From Armatimonadota bacterium (GTDB lineage Bacteria; Armatimonadota; Hebobacteria; CAIYQO01), in NCBI GenBank assembly GCA_022708765.1, contig JAKIYB010000321.1, forward strand, positions 1 through 5,657: DNA of 5,657 bases, given 5' to 3'. Below, one piece after another: positions 1-4,637 of the stretch. Position numbers and translations under genes: made by a program. The notes beneath the pieces are model-generated. The model did not search any database. It saw nothing but the letters and a program-made list of their open reading frames with translations, and was not told the DNA's origin. Position 1 is the stretch's first letter. Every line of letters starts with the position of its first letter.

Positions 1-408
1 GACGCCTCCCTGCCCGGTGCCCTGCACGGTGGCGAGATCAACGCCCAACTTCGATGCCAGATTGCGCACCACTGGCGCCACCGCCGGCTTCGGTGCGGAG
101 ACGACCGTCACTGGAGCCACTTGCACAACAGCCGGTCCAACTACCGGCGCCTGCTCGGGAATCGTTTCGCCAGGTTCACCGACATACGCGAGGATGTCGC
201 CGGTATGCGCCACCTCGTCTTCGCGGACCAACTGGCGCAGCAGTATGCCTTTCGCCGTGGATTCCAGCGCGCTGACGGCTTTGTCCGTCTCAATTTCCAC
301 CAGTTCCTCGCCCAGCGCCACCGTCGCCCCCTCGGGAACGAGCCAGCGCATGACACGAAACTCTTCCACGGTGGTGCCCAGGTCCGGCATGCGAATCGGA
401 GTCGCCAT
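1..408 (-). CDS. Dihydrolipoamide acyltransferase (E2) of a 2-oxoacid dehydrogenase complex, N-terminal part
   Basis: E2 proteins carry acyl groups on a swinging lipoyl-lysine and transfer them to CoA inside pyruvate, branched-chain or acetoin dehydrogenase complexes. The visible 136 residues hold a lipoyl domain (about 1-78): it opens MATPIRMPDLGTTVEEF and has the lipoylation motif ETDKAVSALES with the target lysine at K43. A Pro/Ala/Val-rich linker follows (about 80-112), then the start of a peripheral subunit-binding domain, VRNLASKLGVDLATV then GTGQGG (from about 114). The catalytic domain lies beyond the left edge. The ATG at 408 is 3 bases after the aldolase stop and is preceded by GAGAGGA ending 6 bases upstream, inside the aldolase gene, so translation is likely coupled. 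A biotin carrier is excluded because the motif is DKA rather than MKM and a subunit-binding domain follows. The acyl substrate cannot be told from this part. Confidence 0.93.
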   Translation of the reverse strand, partial: MATPIRMPDLGTTVEEFRVMRWLVPEGATVALGEELVEIETDKAVSALESTAKGILLRQLVREDEVAHTGDILAYVGEPGETIPEQAPVVGPAVVQVAPVTVVSAPKPAVAPVVRNLASKLGVDLATVQGTGQGGV

Positions 409-411
409 ACG

Positions 412-1305
412 TTATCCTCTCCCGGCGCAGCCATAGATGTGCAGGCGACGCATCACCTCTTCGCACATGCGCGCCTTGCCGGCTTCGAAGACGTCGCCGG
501 CTTTCCGCGAGCCGACCGCCGTCTGGATATCCACCGACGCCGCCAGCGCCGCGATAGCCTTCCCCACTCCATCCAGATACAGGCGCTTCAGCACGGTGCC
601 GACATTGAACTTCGCCACACCATGGGCAATCGCCTCCGGCACGGCGGCATCCGGGAAGCCGGTGCCGCCATGCACGACGAAAGGCACGTCCACCGCCCGG
701 CGCAGGCGCGCCAGGTGCGCGAAATCAATGGTTGCTTCACCGGCAGTGAGCATGTGGACGTTGCCGATAGCCACCGATAACGCGTCCACGCCAGTCTCCG
801 CGACATAGCGGGCGGCGGCTTCCGGATCGGTGCGCGCATCGCCATGCGGATCACCGATGGCGCCCGACGCATCCGGCAATTGGTCAATCTCCCCCTCGAC
901 ATCCGCGCCCAGCGCGTGCGCGGCTTCCACGACGCGCCGCGTCTCGCGCACGTTCGCGTCAAACGGCAGTTCCGACGTACCGAGCATCACCGCGTTGAAT
1001 CCCCAGTCCAATCCCTGCCGCACCTGCTCGAAGGTGTATACCTCGTTAAGGATAAGGGAGACAGGCACCGTCGCGCTTTCGGCGGTGGCGCGACAGAGCG
1101 CAGCCAGTCGTCGCAGCCCGCCGGTGTTAAACCAAGGTTGATGCATCATCACGCCGCCGACGCCGAGGATGATCGGCGCGCGCAGCCGCTCGGCGGCATC
1201 CAGCACCGCTTCCAGTGAATACTGGTCCCAGGCTTCGAAATACCCGACGGCATATCCACCGGCACGGGCGTCCCTCAGCATGGTGCGCATGGGGATCAGG
1301 GGCAT
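412..1305 (-). CDS. Class II (zinc) ketose-bisphosphate aldolase family protein with altered active site
   Basis: A 297-residue TIM-barrel protein of the fructose/tagatose-bisphosphate aldolase family (Fba, GatY/KbaY, IolJ), whose members cleave phosphorylated ketoses to DHAP and an aldehyde. Family landmarks: GGYAVGYFEAW at 16-26, GFNAVMLGTSELPFDANV at 102-119, VEGEIDQL at 136-143, TDPEAAARYV then TGVDALSVAIGNVH (zinc-ligand position H184), VVHGGTG (zinc-ligand position H212), KFNVGT at 232-237 (phosphate loop), and a family-typical C-terminus ending YGCAGRG. The segment that normally reads HLDH, carrying the catalytic Asp and first zinc His, reads ILNE here (residues 85-88), and the usual AFN near the N-terminus is YFE. 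It therefore belongs to a divergent subgroup or has a different reaction. The ATG lies one base after the kinase stop (TAG-T-ATG), with GAGAAAGG 11 bases upstream: second gene of the kinase-aldolase-E2 operon. The family call is secure; the substrate is not known. Confidence 0.92.
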   Translation of the reverse strand: MPLIPMRTMLRDARAGGYAVGYFEAWDQYSLEAVLDAAERLRAPIILGVGGVMMHQPWFNTGGLRRLAALCRATAESATVPVSLILNEVYTFEQVRQGLDWGFNAVMLGTSELPFDANVRETRRVVEAAHALGADVEGEIDQLPDASGAIGDPHGDARTDPEAAARYVAETGVDALSVAIGNVHMLTAGEATIDFAHLARLRRAVDVPFVVHGGTGFPDAAVPEAIAHGVAKFNVGTVLKRLYLDGVGKAIAALAASVDIQTAVGSRKAGDVFEAGKARMCEEVMRRLHIYGCAGRG

Positions 1306-1306
1306 A

Positions 1307-2446
1307 CTAGTTTACGCCTTTCTCGGCAAGATGGGGATTTTCCGGGATACGCGGCCGCAGCGTCGGCAGCAGGATGATGATATCCTCGAAACGGCAGGCG
1401 AAACGGGTCAGATCCACCTGCAGCGCGGCGGTGGCGTGCGCCACGCGCGCCAGTTGCGCGAGCGACGGTATCCCCCGGCACAGGCCGGCCAGCAGCGCCG
1501 CGGTGAAGGCATCGCCGGCGCCGGCGGCGTTCACCGGTCCGTCCACCTGATACGCGGGCACGAAGATGCGCTGGTCCGCCCAATCCGCCGGTGCGTCGGC
1601 GAGCAGCGGCGTGGCGCGCAGGACATCGGTGCTTCCGGTAAACAGACACGCGCCGTTCGGGCCGAGGGTGATGACGACCATGGGGACGCCCATCGCCAGC
1701 AGAGCCGCGCCGATGCGATAAATCTCTTCGTGCGTAACGATGGTTTCAATATCACGTCTCGCTGCCTGCGCGCGGGCATGCAAGCCGGAAAAGCAGCCGG
1801 TAATCTGCGCGGCTTCCTCGATATTCACCTTCAACAGGTGGGCATGGGGCAGCGCGGGCGCGAGCATCGCGCGCAGGCTGGTGTCATCCGGAATGGGGGT
1901 GGTGTCCAGCGAGATGAAGACTCCCGTCTCGCGCACGAGCGCCAGCAACGATGCCAGCCGCTCCCCCTGCAGCAGCGGCAATAGCGGCGGATAGCCCAGG
2001 TGAAAGGCCTGTCGCTCGCGCAGGACGGATAGATACGCACGCTCCGGTCCGAACAGGTTGTCAACGCTCATCAGGGCGTTGGCACCGGGGTAAAAGTAGA
2101 CACCCCGCCTGCCATCTTGATACACCGGCACCGTACTCAACGCCGTGCCGGCCTCCGCGGTGCGCGCGACGTAGCGAACATCAACACCGTCATCCTGCCA
2201 GAGCCGTAGCAGCAGATCGCCGTTCTGATCGGCGCCGATGACCGTCATATACTCGACCGGCAGGCCCAGTCGCGCCAGCGCGCGGCCGGTATTGGAGGTG
2301 GCGCCGCCGGGACGATACTGCGTCTCGCGCACCATGGACAGGCTTTCGCGCGTAGCCAGCGGCTCGGTGCCATACAAACCAGAAAATGTTACTCTTTCAC
2401 ATTTATTAGCCTGGATACGGCTCACACTGATAAAAATTACCACCAA
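1307..2446 (-). CDS. PfkB/ribokinase-family carbohydrate kinase (start uncertain)
   Basis: ATP-dependent kinase of the ribokinase/PfkB fold, expected to phosphorylate a sugar or sugar acid in the cytoplasm to make the substrate of the aldolase encoded next. It shows the N-terminal glycine motif YRPGGATSNTGRALARLG (about 44-61), VIGADQNGD after it, and near the C-terminus the ATP/catalytic motif GPVNAAGAGDAFTAALLAGL with the catalytic base at D312 (numbered from the longest frame). The open frame is 379 residues, longer than the usual 300-340. No ATG marks the start: candidates are TTG 2446, GTG 2443, GTG 2425, TTG 2377 and ATG 2335. The segment VTFSGLYGTEPLAT (19-32) resembles the family pattern before the GG motif, which favours an upstream start, but codons between 2380 and 2446 are AT-rich and unlike the rest of the gene. 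An ATG 2335 start would leave 342 residues and remove the first strand. An operator-like palindrome lies inside this disputed region. First gene of the left operon. Confidence 0.88.
   Translation of the reverse strand: MVVIFISVSRIQANKCERVTFSGLYGTEPLATRESLSMVRETQYRPGGATSNTGRALARLGLPVEYMTVIGADQNGDLLLRLWQDDGVDVRYVARTAEAGTALSTVPVYQDGRRGVYFYPGANALMSVDNLFGPERAYLSVLRERQAFHLGYPPLLPLLQGERLASLLALVRETGVFISLDTTPIPDDTSLRAMLAPALPHAHLLKVNIEEAAQITGCFSGLHARAQAARRDIETIVTHEEIYRIGAALLAMGVPMVVITLGPNGACLFTGSTDVLRATPLLADAPADWADQRIFVPAYQVDGPVNAAGAGDAFTAALLAGLCRGIPSLAQLARVAHATAALQVDLTRFACRFEDIIILLPTLRPRIPENPHLAEKGVN
2384..2404. promoter_or_regulatory. Putative DeoR-family operator, kinase side
   Basis: Core ATGTTA-CTCTT-TCACAT at 2386-2402 is an inverted repeat with 5-base spacer; including the flanks the arms match at 7 of 8 positions (2384-2391 against 2397-2404). 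Aligned in the minus orientation with the second site at 2534-2554, 15 of 21 positions are identical and the spacing is the same. It lies at or just inside the 5' end of the kinase gene, where a bound repressor could block transcription of the kinase-aldolase-E2 operon. The TGTTA...TAACA half-site style resembles the known E. coli DeoR operator. Binding by the adjacent regulator is inferred. Confidence 0.6.
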
Positions 2447-2462
2447 TCCATCCGAACGTCAA
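2434..2462 (-). promoter_or_regulatory. Possible promoter for the kinase-aldolase-E2 operon
   Basis: On the minus strand, TTGACG (2462-2457, 5 of 6 to the sigma-70 -35) is followed after 17 bases by TAATTT (2439-2434, only 3 of 6 to the -10) preceded by TGG, an extended -10-like context. Transcription would begin near 2427, placing the operator at 2384-2404 roughly 25-45 bases into the transcript. If this is the true promoter, the kinase must start at 2425 or later rather than at TTG 2446. The -10 is weak, so this is tentative. Confidence 0.3.
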
Positions 2463-2485
2463 CCGGAAAACCGCAGAAATTTCCA

Positions 2486-2501
2486 AATACGCGGCTGTAT
2501 T
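2486..2501. repeat. Short inverted repeat upstream of the regulator promoter
   Basis: AATAC-GCGGCT-GTATT: perfect 5-base arms with a 6-base spacer, ending 10 bases upstream of the TTGACA -35 of the regulator gene. Position fits an activator or accessory site, but arms this short also occur by chance, and its sequence is unlike the two TGTTA/TAACA sites. Confidence 0.2.
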
Positions 2502-2511
2502 CCCGGCGTTA

Positions 2512-2540
2512 TTGACACCCTGTTGAAGGAGTGCTATGTT
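2512..2540 (+). promoter_or_regulatory. Sigma-70-type promoter of the DeoR-family regulator
   Basis: TTGACA (2512-2517, a perfect -35) is followed after exactly 17 bases by TATGTT (2535-2540, 4 of 6 to TATAAT). Transcription would begin near 2547, giving a leader of about 24 bases before the ATG at 2571. The -10 overlaps the palindrome at 2536-2552, the standard geometry for autorepression. Confidence 0.72.
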
Positions 2541-2554
2541 AATTTGTAACATTT
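2534..2554. promoter_or_regulatory. Putative DeoR-family operator, regulator side
   Basis: ATGTTA-ATTTG-TAACAT at 2536-2552 is a perfect 6-base inverted repeat with a 5-base spacer, covering the -10 and predicted start point of the regulator gene. It matches the site at 2384-2404 (centre-to-centre distance 150 bp) in arms and spacing. E. coli DeoR binds TGTTA-N6-TAACA, so a TGTTA/TAACA palindrome beside a DeoR-family gene is a natural operator; here the spacer is one base shorter. Confidence 0.68.
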
Positions 2555-2558
2555 ACAC

Positions 2559-2564
2559 AGGGGG
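2559..2564 (+). promoter_or_regulatory. Ribosome binding site deciding the regulator start
   Basis: AGGGGG lies 6 bases before ATG 2571. For the alternative in-frame GTG at 2565 the same tract would directly abut the start codon, which is too close, so ATG 2571 is preferred. Confidence 0.6.
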
Positions 2565-2570
2565 GTGCCC

Positions 2571-3317
2571 ATGAAAGCATCCGAGCAGCGGCTGGCCGCC
2601 ATCACGCACCTGCTGGACGAAACGCGCCAGGTAGATATCCGCGCGCTGGCCGAACGGTTTAGCGTCTCGACGATGACGATTCGCCGTGACCTGGCATCGC
2701 TGGAGGCGCTCGGCTTGCTGGTGCGCACCTTCCGCGGCGGCATAGCCGCGCCGGATGCCGCCCATCCCACCCGGGTGGACACATCGCCGGTGAAACGCGC
2801 CATCGGCCAATTAGCGGCGGCGCTGGTGACCCCTGGCCAGACAATTATCGTTGACGCCGGCACCACCACGCTGGAAGTGGTGCGCAACTTGCCGCGTGAT
2901 GCCGGACTAACGCTGGTGACGAACTCGCTGCCTGCCGCCCAGGAAGTGCGCGGATCGGGCATGCGCATCGTCCTGCTGGGAGGTTACCTGTCGGATGATG
3001 AAGTACGCATTTACGGTCCGATGACGGAAGCCTGTCTGGCCAGCCTGCACGCCGACCTGCTCTTCGTCGGTTGCGTTGGCGCCTGTGGCGCGCGCGGATT
3101 CTATATGTCCGACCTTCACCTGACCAGCAACGTGCGCGCGATGATGCGCGCGACGGACCGCGTGGTGGTAACCGCGGAGAGTTATAAATTCCGCCAGCCA
3201 TCCCTTTCCTGCTACGCGCAACCGTCCGAAGTCGCCATCGTCGTCACTGATGACGGCTTGCCCACGCGAGACCGCGCGTTGCTGGAGGAGCAAGGCGTGC
3301 GGGTGCTGACGGCATAA
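2571..3317 (+). CDS. DeoR/GlpR-family transcriptional regulator
   Basis: A 248-residue repressor of the DeoR family, the usual length. The N-terminal winged helix-turn-helix spans about residues 5-58: LAERFSVSTMTIRRDLASLE contains the recognition helix (about 33-45), and the wing reads LLVRTFRGG where RVHGG is common. The C-terminal sugar-phosphate-sensing domain (about 74-235) has DAGTTTLEVVRNL (D95), VTNS (116-119), a glycine-rich LLGG, and LLFVGCVGACGARGF. The conserved lysine region, typically DSSKFG, reads AESYKF here. Family members usually repress sugar catabolic operons and release DNA when a phosphorylated intermediate binds. The gene is divergent from the kinase operon, has its own TTGACA promoter overlapped by a palindrome, and is convergent with the oxidoreductase, so it most likely regulates itself and the kinase operon. 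The inducer is unknown; a product of the kinase is the obvious candidate. Confidence 0.95.
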   Translation: MKASEQRLAAITHLLDETRQVDIRALAERFSVSTMTIRRDLASLEALGLLVRTFRGGIAAPDAAHPTRVDTSPVKRAIGQLAAALVTPGQTIIVDAGTTTLEVVRNLPRDAGLTLVTNSLPAAQEVRGSGMRIVLLGGYLSDDEVRIYGPMTEACLASLHADLLFVGCVGACGARGFYMSDLHLTSNVRAMMRATDRVVVTAESYKFRQPSLSCYAQPSEVAIVVTDDGLPTRDRALLEEQGVRVLTA

Positions 3318-3321
3318 CGCA

Positions 3322-3396
3322 TCACCCCTCAAAGAACCATGCGCGGTCGGCGTTTATCCGCGCCACGTCATCTTCGGTCAGGATCCCGCCGTGCAG
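3322..3396 (-). other. Probable out-of-frame C-terminal tail of the FAD oxidoreductase
   Basis: Read one base out of step with the oxidoreductase, minus strand 3396-3322 encodes 24 residues, beginning LHGGILTEDDVARINADR and ending AWFFEG, then TGA. The codons are GC-rich at third positions like the neighbouring genes, the residues form a plausible terminal helix, and the stop falls 4 bases from the regulator's stop. The in-frame alternative gives only a short Arg-rich end (ARRDPDRR). A single-base indel near 3394-3405, real or a sequence error, would join the two. No independent start or ribosome site is apparent for this segment. Confidence 0.5.
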
Positions 3397-4624
3397 GCGA
3401 TACGCCGTCACGCAGCGAAAGTGTCGCCGCGACGCCGGCCGCTTCGCCGGTCAGCGCGCACTGTACCATCACGCGAATGGAACCCAGCGCAATATGCGTC
3501 ACCGATACGCAGCGGCCGGCGACCAGCAGGTTTTCTACGCTCTGCGGCAGCAGGATGCGATAGGGAATCTGGTAGCGGAACCCGGGTTGCGGATGCCAGA
3601 CGGTCTCATCCATCCCGGGACCATCAATATGATGGATATCAATGAAGAACGCACCGTAGCCAATGCTGTCCTCCCAGGTACGCCGCGCTTTCATATCCTC
3701 TTCCGTCAGCACCACCGGTCCGATGATGCGCCGGCTCTCGCGAATGCCGACGGTGTTGGGCGTGGCAACCATGTAGCAGTCTTCCATCCCCGGCACGTAT
3801 TTGCGGAAGACATCAATGGCCTGAAACGCCTGCCGTCGCCCCTCGATGGTCGCGGCGGTCAAATCACCGGCGCGCGTCGAGTCAACGTTCGTGATGTGCG
3901 TGAAGTTGATGCCCACTTGGTCGGGGCGCGTGGGCGTCCACCAGAAGCCCATGATCGTGGTCTGAAACGGCTCCATGTCGCCATTGTGCTGGGCGCATTC
4001 CCACACTTCGCGCATCTGGTAGTCCGTCCGCCAGGCCTCTACCCGCGGCCAGTCAACCCCGCCGATGGTAAACATCAGCGTCATCGGCTGGCACTTGCCA
4101 TCACCGGGACGCCCCTGCTCAAAAGGAGCCCCTGCCGACGCTGCCACGTCGCCATCGCCGGTGCAGTCTATGATACGTTTCGCTCGCACCAGACCACGAC
4201 CATCCTTGTTCTGAATAACAGCACCCGTCACGGCGCCGTCTTCCACCACCGTCTCGCAGAAGAACGTGTAGTAGAGGATATTCACACCGGCTTCCCGCAT
4301 CATGCGGTCGAGCAGGAATTTTAACTTCTCGGCTTCGAACCAGACACCGTGATGGTTCATCCAGCCGGCATCCTCCTCAACCAGCCGCCGCGCGACCTCG
4401 TAGATCACGCCGCCAGCCACGCGCAGGCGATCGCCCCAGGCGCCGTAAATTGAAATATGCCCGTGGCCGCCGGCTCCAGCCACTCCGCCCAGGCAGTTGA
4501 ACTGCTCGATGATGAGCACGGACGCGCCGTTGCGCGCGGCGGCCAGCGCCGCGCCGACGCCCGCGGGCCCGCCGCCCACCACCAGCACGTCCACATCCGC
4601 ACGAAGCGGAAGAACGGATGTCAT
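3368..4624 (-). CDS. FAD-dependent oxidoreductase (FAD_oxidored, PF12831-like), probable 3' frameshift
   Basis: A 418-residue flavoprotein. The dinucleotide-binding Rossmann motif VDVLVVGGGPAGVGAALAAA lies at 11-30, with E40 in VLIIEQ positioned for the FAD ribose. IIDCTGDGDVAASAG (151-165), GIRESRRIIG (293-302) and LLVAGRCVSVTHIALGS (366-382) are typical of the FAD_oxidored family, whose substrates are mostly uncharacterised; such genes often sit in carbohydrate clusters. No signal peptide or membrane segment is seen, so it should be cytoplasmic. The start is ATG 4624 because AAAGGAGGT ends 4 bases upstream; the frame stays open to 4780 only as read-through of the ABC gene in another frame. 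It follows the ABC ATPase stop by 13 bases, so they share a transcript. The frame ends abruptly after DGVSP in an Arg-rich run; a better tail continues in another frame to 3322. Substrate unknown; oxidation of the imported compound is an inference. Confidence 0.9.
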   Translation of the reverse strand: MTSVLPLRADVDVLVVGGGPAGVGAALAAARNGASVLIIEQFNCLGGVAGAGGHGHISIYGAWGDRLRVAGGVIYEVARRLVEEDAGWMNHHGVWFEAEKLKFLLDRMMREAGVNILYYTFFCETVVEDGAVTGAVIQNKDGRGLVRAKRIIDCTGDGDVAASAGAPFEQGRPGDGKCQPMTLMFTIGGVDWPRVEAWRTDYQMREVWECAQHNGDMEPFQTTIMGFWWTPTRPDQVGINFTHITNVDSTRAGDLTAATIEGRRQAFQAIDVFRKYVPGMEDCYMVATPNTVGIRESRRIIGPVVLTEEDMKARRTWEDSIGYGAFFIDIHHIDGPGMDETVWHPQPGFRYQIPYRILLPQSVENLLVAGRCVSVTHIALGSIRVMVQCALTGEAAGVAATLSLRDGVSPARRDPDRR

Positions 4625-4628
4625 TGGT

Positions 4629-4637
4629 ACCTCCTTT
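4629..4637 (-). promoter_or_regulatory. Near-consensus ribosome binding site of the FAD oxidoreductase
   Basis: AAAGGAGGT (minus strand) lies 4 bases before ATG 4624 and directly abuts the TAG stop of the ABC ATPase (4640-4638). It is the strongest Shine-Dalgarno in the window, fixes the oxidoreductase start, and implies high or coupled translation. Confidence 0.85.

Noticed and set aside
121..780. Long plus-strand open frame antisense to the E2 and aldolase genes (also similar ones at 1169-1984 and 3494-4324).
   Set aside because: His/Arg-rich, domain-free translations opposite recognisable genes; typical antisense shadows in GC-rich DNA.
2384..2404. CRP-type site: the minus strand reads AAATGTGA-N5-TAACATTT, close to the CRP consensus arms.
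   Set aside because: CRP sites need a 6-base spacer between TGTGA and TCACA; here it is 5, and the partner site at 2536-2552 has the same 5-base spacing but TGTTA/TAACA arms. A DeoR-family operator explains both sites better.
2565..2570. GTG at 2565 as start of the regulator.
   Set aside because: The AGGGGG ribosome site would abut it directly; ATG 2571 has proper spacing and gives a normal DeoR-family N-terminus.
3131..3153. GCGCGC-rich near-palindrome.
   Set aside because: It falls within the regulator's coding sequence and is explained by Ala/Arg/Met codons in GC-rich DNA.
3341..3363. Possible terminator hairpin GCGCGG / CCGCGC between the convergent genes.
   Set aside because: Stem of only 6 pairs with an 11-base loop and no T-run on either side; it also lies inside the probable coding tail of the oxidoreductase.
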